A stretch of DNA of 64,000 bases from Polaribacter ponticola (GTDB taxonomy: Bacteria; Bacteroidota; Bacteroidia; Flavobacteriales; Flavobacteriaceae): positions 124,001-188,000 of the forward strand of contig NZ_JAOSLC020000003.1 of assembly GCF_026191475.2 (NCBI RefSeq). Direction: 5' to 3'. Numbering within the stretch: position 1 is the first letter of the stretch; each line of letters starts with the position of its first letter. Shown here piece after piece: positions 26,531 to 36,071 of the stretch. A program made the position numbers and the translations under genes. The notes below the pieces were generated by a model. That model was not told the DNA's origin and did no database searches. It saw only the letters and a program-made list of their open reading frames with translations.

Positions 26531-26548
26531 AAAACAAACTTACTAATT

Positions 26549-26586
26549 AAAACCTCATTATACTGTTATTAGTATAATGAGGTTTA
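26549..26586 (-). terminator. Terminator after the unknown lipoprotein gene
   Basis: 14-bp perfect stem (26551-26564 with 26571-26584) and 6-base loop, 21 bases past the lipoprotein stop and before the kinase ATG. Minus strand ends in a T-rich tract. Confidence 0.8.
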
Positions 26587-26606
26587 TAAAACTACCTTTC
26601 CTTTTT

Positions 26607-27697
26607 TTAATTCATTGCATATAAACGTTTGTTATTAGTATCTGGTTGTATATGCTCTAACTCTCCATATTGTTTAATTAAGGGTTTTAAAACAACCAAA
26701 CCAGTGGTTTTTCCTTTAATTGTTAGCTTACTATTTTTTAAGTTCCAAGTCCATCTAAATTTTTCTAAAGGAATATTTAATTTTTTAATTTCTAAGTATA
26801 AACCCTCTTGCTGTTCTATAAAATCCATAACTTCTTCTTCAAATTCGAAAGTAGGTACTTCATCATCAGAATTATGATAGTCTAATTCAAACTTAACAGG
26901 GATCGTAAATTGTGTTGTATATGCTTCGCCAACAAATCTCTCTTCTTCATTATTAAGTGCATCATACCAATTGATATCTTTTTCTTCAGGATATTTTTTA
27001 GCAATTTCTTTTGATAAATCAACTTTACCAGGAGAATATGCAGTTGGATAAAAAATATAATGAGGTTTTGCTAAATAATGTTTTGTAAATTCACCATTAA
27101 AGATAGAATAATAAGGAGAGGCAACTACATTTGGCAATTCGTCAGCACAAAAAGCATCTTTAAAAGTATCCATCAACTCTTTGTTTTCACCTAATCCATT
27201 AGCGTGAAAAATAATTTTGGAATTTCCATTTACGCTTTCATTTAAAATTGGTAAAATTCCTTTTGTAACACTTCTTCTTAAAGATTCTGTAGTTATTTTT
27301 TCGCCATTAATAACTGTTTCTAACGTTAAGCCTTTATAAGGATTACTTTTGTTTACAATATGAATTTCTCCATAAGGATTTTCAGATTCATTTTTATTTA
27401 GCCAATTAATTATTTCTTCAAGCGAGTATTTATCTTCTATAATGTCATATTTTTTTCTTTAAAATAAGCTCTGGCATTTTTGTAAAATATCTGATTTCCT
27501 TTATCATATCCTGTAATAAAAACGATAGGGTTTCTAAAGGCGACTTTTTCATTTACATTGTGTGCAAGGTTTTGATCAGCTTGAATTGTTTTTGTTTCCT
27601 TCTTTTTTATTTCCGATGTTTTATTACAACTTACAAAAGAGATTGATACTAAAATTACATAGGCTACAATAACTGAATTTCTTAATGATTTGTTCAT
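26607..27697 (-). pseudogene. Unknown lipoprotein, frameshifted at an A7 run
   Basis: The first frame has a lipoprotein signal peptide (VILVSISFVSCNK; Cys near residue 24) and runs to YFKEKNMTL. With one A added to the run of seven at 27456-27450 it continues as KYDIIEDKYSLEEIINWL and joins the downstream frame to a stop at 26607, for 363 residues. I do not recognise the family. The block IFITGYDKGN-like start, GEIHIVNKSN and IIFHANGLGENKELM look like an alpha/beta domain; the C-terminus is acidic then beta-rich. It precedes a reg_prop kinase and may be functionally linked to it, but a terminator lies between them. Confidence 0.68.
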
Positions 27698-28025
27698 GAT
27701 TTCTGTTTTTAAGTGTTAATACACTGTAAAAATAGAACTAGATTAAAGTAAAATTTTGGCTGTTTTAGAATTCGTTTAAAATGAATTAGAATTCGTAAAA
27801 TAATCCAAATTGAATTTTTATTTAAATTAAAAAAGTAAGTGAGAATATTGATTAAAAAAATAAACCTTGCATTAAAAAAATAATACAAGGTTTGTAAATA
27901 GATATTGAGGTTGGGGGAAATTTTATAATTACACTATAAATTTAATGATCTAATGTTTAATTTATTTTTTTTGTTGTAAAACACTTAAAATTGTAAGTGA
28001 AGCATTTATTTTTTGAAGTTTAAGA
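27698..28025. other. Intergenic region, no feature recognised
   Basis: About 330 bases of AT-rich sequence between two minus-strand genes. No open frame of useful length, no strong hairpin with T tract, and no full TAnnTTTG box well placed for the lipoprotein gene. Confidence 0.6.
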
Positions 28026-29989
28026 TTAAGAGATGTTCTTTTTGTTTGTAAATCCGAACTTAATATTCATACCATCAATAGATGAAATAATAGCTTCATC
28101 ACCTAATTGATTAACTAATCTTAAAATCAATTTTAATCCAATAGACTTGGTTTTGTCAACTTCTTCATTATTAAATCCTTTTCCATTATCAGAATAAGAA
28201 AAACTATAGGTATCATCATTCTTAATGATAGAAATTGAAATAAGGTTTTGACTATTTTTAGTAAAAGCGTATTTAAATGAATTTGTAATAAGCTCATTAA
28301 TAATTAAACCTAAAGTTGTTTTGTTATCACTGTTGATATAAATGTTTGGCTTTATATTTATATTGAATTCAGCTTTAATTTCTGGGTTTATGATAGAGCT
28401 AATTAAATAATCTTTTAAAGTTGTTACATAGTTATATAAATCTGTTTCATTGAGTTCGTTTTTATTGTAAAAACTATTATGAATTTTAGATAAAACTTTT
28501 ATTCTATTTGCAGCAACTGTAAAATGTTTTTTAGATTCTTCCTCTTTAATTTTAGATGATTGTAAAGAAAGTACACTACTTATCATTTGTAGATTATTTT
28601 TTACTCTATGATTTAGTTCTTTTAGTAATATTTTGTTTTTATTTAAAGCTAATTCTAAATTATTCTTTTGATCTAAAATTATTTTTTGAGCTTTATTTTT
28701 ATTGATATAAAAATAAATTAATACTAATAAAAAAATAAATATAAAAACTGCCAAAAGCGATAAAACTTTTACCTTAAATGAAGAACTTGATTCTTTATCT
28801 TCTAATACTTGAATTTTATATTTATTTGATATTAAATCATCTTCAAATGAAAAAAAATCAAGTAGCTCAGTTTTCTCTTTTTTAGTATGGTTTTTATAAA
28901 TAGAATCTGTTATATATAAATGTTTTTCATTGTAAAATATTGAAGAATCTTTTTTGTAAAACTTATTGTAATATTCACTTTTTATTCTATAAAGTCTTAC
29001 TTTGTTTTTCTTAAATTTATTGATATAAAAGTTAGCTTTTTTAGGTTTATTGGTCATTATATAACACAAAGCTAATTCTTCCCAAACCTTATCTGAACCT
29101 AAAAAACTCTCACTACTATAAAGAATTTCAGATTCTTTTATTTCATTTAAAAATAATGGAATAGCTTCTTTATATTTTTCTTGTTTTAAGTAGCAAGAAG
29201 CAATATTACCATTTACTAACCCAATCCAAAAAGCAATTTCTCCTTTTTTATAATTTATATCTTCTTTTTTTGAAGTTCAAGTAATTTTAAAGAAGTTTTA
29301 TAATTAATTAATGCAGAATCAATTTTTTCTCCATACATCTGATAAACACCTACATTATTATAAAATTGAGCTTTATTAAATAAATCATTTTTTAAAAATT
29401 CTTTAGAATTAAAATGGTTGTTTTTTTTATAAGATTTTAAAGCTTGGTCATATAAACCCATTTTAAAATAAATTTTATGAAAAAGAATTTGTCCTGAGTT
29501 ACATCTTTTTAATTTTTCTTTATTGATAAAAACAATACCAGTATTATTACCATAAACTGAATAACAATTTTCTATTATAATTAATAATTGACACATTTTA
29601 TCATCGTCAACTAAATTATTATTTTTAGAGTAAGATTCTAAACCAAATCTGATGGCTTTGTCAATTTCATTATTATTTTGATATAAACTCAATAATATAA
29701 TATCGATATAATAAATATCTTTGTCATTCTTGTTTTGCTCTTTTAAAAATTCAAAATATTCAATTCTCTTTTTAATAGGTATTAATTTTTCTGTTTCTTT
29801 GAAGGCTATTGTCTTATAGTAAAAATTATGCTTATTTATTAATCCTTTAATTCCTTTTAATTCATTAAATTTATTTGAAGCGTTATTTTTTGAATTTTTA
29901 TATTGTGAGTAAGTTTTATAATTAAAGTTTATTATTAAAAATAAAATAACGAATAAAAGTTTTAAAAAAGAAGAAGAGTGCACTTTCAT
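28026..29989 (-). pseudogene. TPR-containing sensor histidine kinase (HisKA_2 type), frameshifted at an A7 run
   Basis: Signal peptide or anchor at the N-terminus (FLKLLFVILFLIINFNYKTYS), then TPR-like helices (ALINYKTSLKLLEL). The frame stops at 29255. One more A in the run at 29271-29265 continues as EDINYKKGEIAFWIG, with further TPR-like helices, a membrane segment (LSLLAVFIFIFLLVLIYFYI), and a HisKA_2 kinase core (LLKELNHRVKNNLQMISSVLSLQ) with ATPase motifs ELITNSFKYAF and YSDNGKGF. Restored length 654 residues. The break reads A AAA AAG in frame, a known -1 slippery heptamer, and -1 is the direction needed. The LytTR regulator upstream is the probable partner. Confidence 0.78.
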
Positions 29990-30092
29990 TAATTTTTTAA
30001 TGGTTTGTTTATTTTATAAATGTAATTATGAAAATACTGAATATATATTTTTCTGAAATATTTATGTTGTAAAACTTCTTAAAATTGTTGTA

Positions 30093-30803
30093 TTAATTTA
30101 TAAGAGATTTTAAATAAGGTTTAAATTCTTTAGAAACAGTAATTTGTTTATCATTTATAAAAACATAATTTAAATTAAATGTTTTTACATTGTTTATATT
30201 AATAATATGTGATTTATTACATTTATAAAAGTTGGAAGGTAGTTCTGTAAGAAAACTTTTTAAAGTGTTTCTAATAAGGAATTTATCATTCTCTATAGTA
30301 TAAATTTCTAAATAGATATTATCAGATTTAACATAAGAAATATGATCCGTTTTTACTTTATGATATAAATTGTTCTTCTTTAAAAATAAATGATCTTTTT
30401 TATTTTGATTATGATCTACCTTTTCTTCAATATAATTAGTTATAGCAACTTCAATTGAGGCATATATTGTATTGTTATCAAAAGGTTTTACTAGATATGC
30501 AGAAGGTTTTGTTTTGGCAGCAATGTTTATAGTTTGATCATCTAAATTTGAAGTTACATAGATAAAAGGTACTTGTATATATTGGTTAATATAATTTGCA
30601 AGATCTAAACCAGTTTTTTCTGTAGCTAAATCTATATCAATTAAAACTAAATCTACCCTATTTTTTTCTAAAAAAGAGACTGCTCTTTCATAAGAAATAA
30701 CATTGCCAATAACATTATAGCCAAAACTTTCAATGATCTGTTCTAAATCATCAGCTATAATAACATTATCTTCTACAATTAATATTTTAAAATTGGTTTG
30801 CAA
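30093..30803 (-). CDS. LytTR-family response regulator
   Basis: 236 residues from a TTG start; no ATG lies near the N-terminus. Receiver domain with LIVEDNVIIADDLEQI, phosphoacceptor Asp in LVLIDIDLA, and Lys in YLVKPFDNNTI; LytTR domain from about residue 140 with FYKCNKSHIININNVKTF. It lies about 100 bases upstream of the TPR kinase on the same strand, forming the second LytTR two-component system within 7 kb. The opposite gene order and a different kinase type show that it is not a duplicate of the system at 23.8-26.5 kb. Confidence 0.88.
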   Translation of the reverse strand: MQTNFKILIVEDNVIIADDLEQIIESFGYNVIGNVISYERAVSFLEKNRVDLVLIDIDLATEKTGLDLANYINQYIQVPFIYVTSNLDDQTINIAAKTKPSAYLVKPFDNNTIYASIEVAITNYIEEKVDHNQNKKDHLFLKKNNLYHKVKTDHISYVKSDNIYLEIYTIENDKFLIRNTLKSFLTELPSNFYKCNKSHIININNVKTFNLNYVFINDKQITVSKEFKPYLKSLIN

Positions 30804-30843
30804 GGGAATTTAATTTATTCCTTTAAAGTTAAGAAAAAAATAA

Positions 30844-33633
30844 TTAAACTAACTTATCTTTCAAATATTTTGAGGTAAATGAAAGATTATTTTTACTCAA
30901 ATCTTCAGGAGATCCTTGAAAAATAAGATTCCCACCATTTTTACCACCCTCTAAACCTAGATCAATAATATAATCTGCACATTTAATGAGTTCTATATTA
31001 TGTTCTATTACAATGATAGAATGTCCACGTTCTATTAATGCATTAAAAGATTTTAATAATTTTTTAATATCGTGAAAATGTAAACCTGTAGTTGGTTCAT
31101 CAAAAATAAATAAAGCTTTGTCTTTTGTATTTCCTTTTACTAAAAATGAAGCCAATTTTATTCTTTGTGCTTCACCACCAGAAAGAGTAGAAGAAGATTG
31201 TCCTAAAGTAACATAGCCCAAACCAACATCTTGTAAAGGTTGTAATTTTTTAGCAATTTTAGTTACCAAATTTTCAGAGAAAAATTCTACAGCATCATCA
31301 ATAGTTAGATTTAAAATATCGTCTATAGATTTTCCATCAAATTTAACCTCTAAAACTTCCTTTTTAAAACGTTTTCCATTACAAGTGTCGCATTCTAAAT
31401 GTACATCTGCCATAAATTGCATTTCGATGGTAACTTCACCTTCACCTTTACAAACTTCACAACGTCCACCATCTACATTAAAAGAAAAATGTTTTGGCTT
31501 ATAGTTTCTAATGTTTGATAATTTTTGATTCGAAAACAAAGATCTAATATCATCATAGGCTTTAATGTAAGTAACAGGGTTAGAGCGAGAAGAACGCCCA
31601 ATAGGGTTTTGATCTATAAATTCTACATGTTTTAAGGTGTCAAAACTTCCTTTAACTTCTGTGTGCTGACCAATTTTATCTCCAAAACCATTCAGTTTTT
31701 TTTGCATGGTTGGATATAAGATATTTTTTACCAATGTACTTTTTCCAGAACCAGAAACTCCTGTAATTACAGATAAACAATTAAGTGGGAAAGTAACATT
31801 TACATTTTTTAAATTGTTTTCTCTAGCTCCAATAATTTCAATTTTATTTTTTGAAGTTCTTCGTTTTCTAGGTACTTCAATTTTTAAATCTTCATTTAAA
31901 TATTTAGCAGTTAAAGAATTTGATTTTAAAATTTCTTTAAAATCACCTTCAGCAACTACATGACCTCCAAAAGTTCCTGCTTCTGGGCCAATATCTATAA
32001 TATAATCTGCTTCTTTCATGATATCTTCATCATGCTCAACAACAACTACAGTGTTTCCTAAGTCTCTTAAATCTTTTAAAACACCAATTAATCTTTCGGT
32101 ATCTTTTGGGTGTAAACCAATACTTGGTTCGTCTAATATGTACATAGAACCTACTAAAGAACTACCTAGAGAAGTTGCTAAGTTTATACGTTGACTTTCT
32201 CCTCCAGAAAGTGTATTTGAAGTTCTGTTGATGGTTAAATAGGAGAGACCAACATCAGTTAAAAATTGCAAACGATTATTTATTTCTGTTAGTAAACGTT
32301 TTCCAATTTTCTCTTCGTATTTGTCTAGTTTTATGCTTTTAAAGAAAACTGCCAATTCATCTAAAGGCAATGAAACCAATTCTGAAATTGTTTTCTCATT
32401 TATTTTTACAAACTCAGTTTCATGTCTTAAACGTTTTCCATTACAAGAAGTACAATTTGTTTTTCCGCGATAGCGAGAAAGCATTACTCTATTCTGAATT
32501 TTGTAACTTTTTTCTTCTAAAACGGTAAAGAAATGATGGATTCCGTTAAAAGATTTATTCCCGTTCCAAACTAGTTCTTTTTGTGTTTCTGTAAGTTGAA
32601 ACCAAGGTTTATGAATAGGAATATCAAATTGGTATGCTACCGAAATTAATTCTTCTTTATAATGTATATATGAAGGTGTTTTAAACGGAAAAATACAATC
32701 TTCCATAATAGATAAACCTGTGTTTGGTATTACTAAATCTTCATCAATGCCAATTACATTTCCATAACCTTCGCAAGTTGGGCAAGCACCATACGGATTG
32801 TTAAAACTAAATAAATGCGTATTAGGCTCTAAAAAAGACATGCCGTCTAAATCGAATTTATTGCTAAATTCTGCAACTTTATTGTCTTCTAAGTTTTCTA
32901 TAAAACAAATTCCCTTTCCTTCAAAGAAAGCAGTTTGTACAGCATCTGCTAATCTGTTGTAAAAATCTTCATCATCTTTGGTTACAATTCTATCAACGAC
33001 TAAAAATAAAGGTTCGTTTTTAAAATCTTCTAGAGGAAAAGCTCCAATTCTATATACTTTATCATTCCATTTTAAACGTGCATAACCTTGTTGTTCTAAT
33101 ACTTGTAAAAGTGTTTTTAAATCACGATTTTCATCAATAACAATAGGTGCAAGTAGTAATAATTTTGTTTTATCATTAAATTCTTTTACAAATTTAACTA
33201 CATCAGAAACCGTATCTTTTTTTACTTCCTTACCAGAAATAGGAGAGAAGGTTTTACCAATTCTAGCGTATAATAATTTTATATAATCGTAAATTTCTGT
33301 ACTTGTACCTACTGTAGATCTAGGGTTGGTAGAGTTTACCTTTTGTTCTATAGCAATTGCAGGTGCAATCCCTTTTATAAAATCTACTTTAGGTTTATGC
33401 AACTTGCCTAAGAATTGACGAGCGTAGGAACTTAAGCTTTCTACATAACGTCTTTGACCTTCTGCATATAAAGTATCAAAAGCTAAAGAAGATTTACCAG
33501 AGCCAGAAAGCCCAGTAATAACTACTAATTTATTTCTAGGTATTACAACATCAATATTTTTTAAATTGTGCAGTTTAGCACCTTTTATAATGATGTTTTC
33601 TTTCGGGTTTACAGTAGAAATATCAGTTTTCAT
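30844..33633 (-). CDS. uvrA: Excinuclease ABC subunit UvrA
   Basis: 929 residues from ATG 33633 (MKTDISTVNPKENIIIKGA); an upstream ATG would add ten hydrophobic residues of no conservation. UvrA is the damage-recognition ATPase of nucleotide excision repair. Walker A GLSGSGKSSLAF and GVSGSGKSTLVK, signatures TLSGGESQRINLA and TLSGGEAQRIKLA, and zinc modules (CPTCEGYG with CTSCNGKR; CEVCKGEG with CDTCNGKRF) are all present in normal order. The length is that of the full protein. No fusion or break is seen. Confidence 0.97.
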   Translation of the reverse strand: MKTDISTVNPKENIIIKGAKLHNLKNIDVVIPRNKLVVITGLSGSGKSSLAFDTLYAEGQRRYVESLSSYARQFLGKLHKPKVDFIKGIAPAIAIEQKVNSTNPRSTVGTSTEIYDYIKLLYARIGKTFSPISGKEVKKDTVSDVVKFVKEFNDKTKLLLLAPIVIDENRDLKTLLQVLEQQGYARLKWNDKVYRIGAFPLEDFKNEPLFLVVDRIVTKDDEDFYNRLADAVQTAFFEGKGICFIENLEDNKVAEFSNKFDLDGMSFLEPNTHLFSFNNPYGACPTCEGYGNVIGIDEDLVIPNTGLSIMEDCIFPFKTPSYIHYKEELISVAYQFDIPIHKPWFQLTETQKELVWNGNKSFNGIHHFFTVLEEKSYKIQNRVMLSRYRGKTNCTSCNGKRLRHETEFVKINEKTISELVSLPLDELAVFFKSIKLDKYEEKIGKRLLTEINNRLQFLTDVGLSYLTINRTSNTLSGGESQRINLATSLGSSLVGSMYILDEPSIGLHPKDTERLIGVLKDLRDLGNTVVVVEHDEDIMKEADYIIDIGPEAGTFGGHVVAEGDFKEILKSNSLTAKYLNEDLKIEVPRKRRTSKNKIEIIGARENNLKNVNVTFPLNCLSVITGVSGSGKSTLVKNILYPTMQKKLNGFGDKIGQHTEVKGSFDTLKHVEFIDQNPIGRSSRSNPVTYIKAYDDIRSLFSNQKLSNIRNYKPKHFSFNVDGGRCEVCKGEGEVTIEMQFMADVHLECDTCNGKRFKKEVLEVKFDGKSIDDILNLTIDDAVEFFSENLVTKIAKKLQPLQDVGLGYVTLGQSSSTLSGGEAQRIKLASFLVKGNTKDKALFIFDEPTTGLHFHDIKKLLKSFNALIERGHSIIVIEHNIELIKCADYIIDLGLEGGKNGGNLIFQGSPEDLSKNNLSFTSKYLKDKLV

Positions 33634-33710
33634 TTTTAAGAATATAAGTGATAAAAATACCACTAATTTAATCGATGAAAAAAAGTTTGAGATTGATTTT
33701 GTTAAAAAAT

Positions 33711-33740
33711 TTGTTATTTTAAAAATAAATTCTATATTTG
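33711..33740 (+). promoter_or_regulatory. Promoter of the sigma factor gene
   Basis: TTG (33711-33713) and TATATTTG (33733-33740) with 19-base spacing, a near-ideal Bacteroidota promoter. The leader to the ATG at 33846 is about 100 bases. Confidence 0.72.
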
Positions 33741-33845
33741 ATTACTTAAGAATCACAAAATTAGACGCATATAGATAAAAATTACTTTTTAAATTATTAA
33801 TAGTTTTAATAAATTAGAAGAACACTTGTTCTTCGAAAAGTAATT

Positions 33846-34433
33846 ATGGTGCAGAAAAAAATAATTTCAGATAGTACACTTGTAAGTGATTATATTAAAG
33901 GAAAAGAAGCCTCTTTAGGAGTTCTAATAAAAAGACATCAACAAAGATTATTTAGCTTTATTTATAGTAAAGTACAAGATAGAGATATAACAGAAGATGT
34001 TTTTCAGGATACTTTTATTAAAGTAATTAGAACTTTAAAAAAAGGAAATTATAATGAAGAAGGTAAGTTTTTGCCTTGGGTTATGAGAATTGCTCATAAC
34101 TTGGTTATAGATCATTTTAGAAAAACAAATAGAATGCTTTCTTTTAAAAATACAGATGAATTTGATATTTTTTCTGTTTTAGGTGATGGAAGCCTTAATG
34201 CAGAAAAACAATTGATACAAGAACAAATTTTTTCTGATGTTAGAGAGCTTATTAAAGAGTTACCAGAAGAGCAAAAAGAAGTTCTAGTAATGCGTTTGTA
34301 TAAAGATATGAGTTTTAAAGAAATTAGCGAAAATACTGGTGTTAGTATTAATACAGCTTTAGGTAGAATGCGTTATGCTTTAATAAATATGCGTAAGTTA
34401 ATAGAGAAACATAAAATTATTTTAGTGGATTAA
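33846..34433 (+). CDS. RNA polymerase sigma-70 family (ECF-like) sigma factor
   Basis: 195 residues with region 2 (about residues 25-95: HQQRLFSFIYSKVQD, DVFQDTFIKVIRTL, WVMRIAHNLVIDHFRK) and region 4 (about 130-185: LPEEQKEVLVMRLYKDMSFKEISENTGVSINTALGRM), no region 1 or 3. No anti-sigma gene follows. The 47-residue gene downstream is probably co-transcribed. This looks like a conserved flavobacterial housekeeping-type ECF rather than a FecI/iron type, since no FecR or TonB receptor is adjacent. Confidence 0.9.
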   Translation: MVQKKIISDSTLVSDYIKGKEASLGVLIKRHQQRLFSFIYSKVQDRDITEDVFQDTFIKVIRTLKKGNYNEEGKFLPWVMRIAHNLVIDHFRKTNRMLSFKNTDEFDIFSVLGDGSLNAEKQLIQEQIFSDVRELIKELPEEQKEVLVMRLYKDMSFKEISENTGVSINTALGRMRYALINMRKLIEKHKIILVD

Positions 34434-34490
34434 CAATAAAAGTAATTTAGTATCGTTAGTAATTTATAACCAGTCTATTAAATTAACTAT

Positions 34491-34634
34491 ATGATGCAAA
34501 TTTACTTTAAAAAGTCTTCTGATTTTCAGATGAAACCTAAACAAGAAACAGTTCAATTTTTGATTAATTTTTCCAAGTCGTTAACTATTGTAAGAACCAA
34601 ATCAAAAGATTTCATTGAATTGAATTTGAATTAA
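34491..34634 (+). CDS. Small conserved-looking protein, 47 residues
   Basis: A short frame starting at ATG 34491 (a second ATG follows at 34494) with KPKQETVQFLINFSKSLTIV and ending FIELNLN. The KPK-ET-x-FLINFSKSL core resembles small proteins found near sigma factor genes in flavobacteria, from memory only. It lies 57 bases after the sigma factor and is followed by a terminator, which fits a two-gene unit. Function unknown; it is a candidate sigma-associated regulator only by position. Confidence 0.62.
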   Translation: MMQIYFKKSSDFQMKPKQETVQFLINFSKSLTIVRTKSKDFIELNLN

Positions 34635-34640
34635 GAGAGG

Positions 34641-34671
34641 AAAAAGCTTCAACTAATGTTGAGGCTTTTTT
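34641..34671 (+). terminator. Terminator after the 47-residue gene
   Basis: AAAAAGCTTCAAC pairs with GTTGAGGCTTTTT across TAAT (one G-T pair), ending in T7. Confidence 0.85.
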
Positions 34672-34689
34672 TATAAATTAAATTTATTA

Positions 34690-34776
34690 TTTGGCTGTTA
34701 CCTTAAAAGGTCGGGCTTTACACTATATCTTTTTTTCATTCCTCAAAAAAGGATGTCGTTTCTATCCCTAACGCAC
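34690..34776 (+). repeat. Probable dispersed Bacteroidota intergenic element
   Basis: The segment with GGTCGGGCTTTACACTATAT, a hairpin of T-rich and A-rich arms (ATCTTTTTTT ... AAAAAAGGAT), then CTATCCCTAACGCA resembles an element I have met repeatedly in flavobacterial intergenic DNA. It has no coding frame. One copy only in this window. Confidence 0.5.
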
Positions 34777-34850
34777 ATTTTTGCCAATAAATAGATTTTA
34801 ACTAGTTTTCAGAATTTCTAAAAATTTAAGAACCTATACTGTCTAAAAAA

Positions 34851-35507
34851 CTATTTTTTACCTTTATAATATTCATCTAAAACTGTTTTTCTACCAATAG
34901 TTTTTGTAATAATATCCTTATCTAAACTCCATCCTCTTGCTGGCGAATATTCTCTTCCGTACCAAATAATTTGTAAATGTAAATCGTTCCATAATTCTCT
35001 TGGAAACAAACGTTTTGCATCTTTTTCGGTTTGATTTACGTTTTTTCCGTTTGTTAAATTCCAGCGCCACATTAATCTGTGAATATGTGTATCAACAGGA
35101 AAAGCAGGAACTCCAAAAGCTTGACTCATTACAACACTCGCTGTTTTATGACCTACAGCTGGTAATTCTTCTAAGCCTTCAAAACTCTTTGGTACTTCAC
35201 CGTTATATTTTTCAATCAAAATTTTAGACAAGCCATATATTCCTTTGCTTTTCATTGGCGATAAACCACAAGGTCTAATTATTTCCTTAATTTCTTCTAT
35301 CGTCATTTTAACCATATCAAAAGGATTATCCGCTTTAGCGAACAATAAAGGAGTAATTTTATTTACACGAACATCTGTACATTGTGCAGATAATAAAACA
35401 GCTACTAAAAGTGTGTAAGGATCTTTATGATCTAAAGGAATCGGTATTTCTGGATACTTTTCTTCTAAAGTGTCTATTACAAATTGTACTTTTTCTTGTT
35501 TGGTCAT
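34851..35507 (-). CDS. nth: Endonuclease III
   Basis: 218 residues from ATG 35507; a TTG would add five. Bifunctional DNA glycosylase/AP lyase of base-excision repair. The helix-hairpin-helix LEELPAVGHKTASVV carries catalytic Lys121 and PVDTHIHR carries Asp139, matching Lys120/Asp138 of E. coli Nth. The C-terminal four-cysteine [4Fe-4S] loop of classical Nth is absent: the region reads YGREYSPARGWSLDKD with no Cys. This seems to be a cluster-less lineage form rather than damage, since the rest is intact. Divergent from bcp. Confidence 0.93.
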   Translation of the reverse strand: MTKQEKVQFVIDTLEEKYPEIPIPLDHKDPYTLLVAVLLSAQCTDVRVNKITPLLFAKADNPFDMVKMTIEEIKEIIRPCGLSPMKSKGIYGLSKILIEKYNGEVPKSFEGLEELPAVGHKTASVVMSQAFGVPAFPVDTHIHRLMWRWNLTNGKNVNQTEKDAKRLFPRELWNDLHLQIIWYGREYSPARGWSLDKDIITKTIGRKTVLDEYYKGKK

Positions 35508-35592
35508 TTTATGGAGTTGCAAAGTTTACAAGTTGCAAAGTTACAAAGTAATATTTAGGTTTTATTTTAAACTTTGTTACTTACTTGCTTTG

Positions 35593-35600
35593 TACCTTTG
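35593..35600 (+). promoter_or_regulatory. TAnnTTTG promoter element for bcp
   Basis: TACCTTTG, 19 bases before the bcp ATG. The region around it repeats the word CTTTG/CAAAG several times on both strands. Confidence 0.55.
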
Positions 35601-35618
35601 TAACCAAAATATAAAATA

Positions 35619-36071
35619 ATGACATCACTAAAAATAGGAGATAAAGCTCCACAGTTTGAAGCAAAAGATGAAAAAGGAAATACTGTAAAATTATTAGATT
35701 ATACAGGAAAAAAACTAGTGTTATTTTTTTACCCAAAAGCAAGTACACCTGGTTGTACAAATGAAGCTTGTGATTTAAGAGACAATTATCAATCTTTTTT
35801 AGCAAAAGGATATGATGTTTTGGGCGTAAGTGCAGATTCTGCTAAAAGACAGCAAAATTGGATTAATAAACACGAATTACCTTTTCCTTTATTAGCAGAC
35901 GAAGAGAAAGTAGTTATAGAAGCTTTTAATGTTTGGGGGCCAAAGAAATTTATGGGAAGAGAATATGACGGAATACATAGAACTACTTTTGTTATAGATG
36001 AAAATGGTGTTATTGAAGATGTTATATTAAAAGTAAAAACAAAAGCACATGCTGCTCAAATTTTAGACTAA
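35619..36071 (+). CDS. bcp: Thioredoxin-dependent thiol peroxidase (Bcp / PrxQ)
   Basis: 150 residues. Peroxidatic Cys46 and resolving Cys51 in PGCTNEACDLRD, the Bcp/PrxQ spacing. KLVLFFYPKASTPGCT and the late GIHRTTFVIDENG block are typical. It reduces H2O2 and organic hydroperoxides in the cytoplasm. The end overlaps the 3' end of the convergent response-regulator gene by four bases. Confidence 0.95.
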   Translation: MTSLKIGDKAPQFEAKDEKGNTVKLLDYTGKKLVLFFYPKASTPGCTNEACDLRDNYQSFLAKGYDVLGVSADSAKRQQNWINKHELPFPLLADEEKVVIEAFNVWGPKKFMGREYDGIHRTTFVIDENGVIEDVILKVKTKAHAAQILD

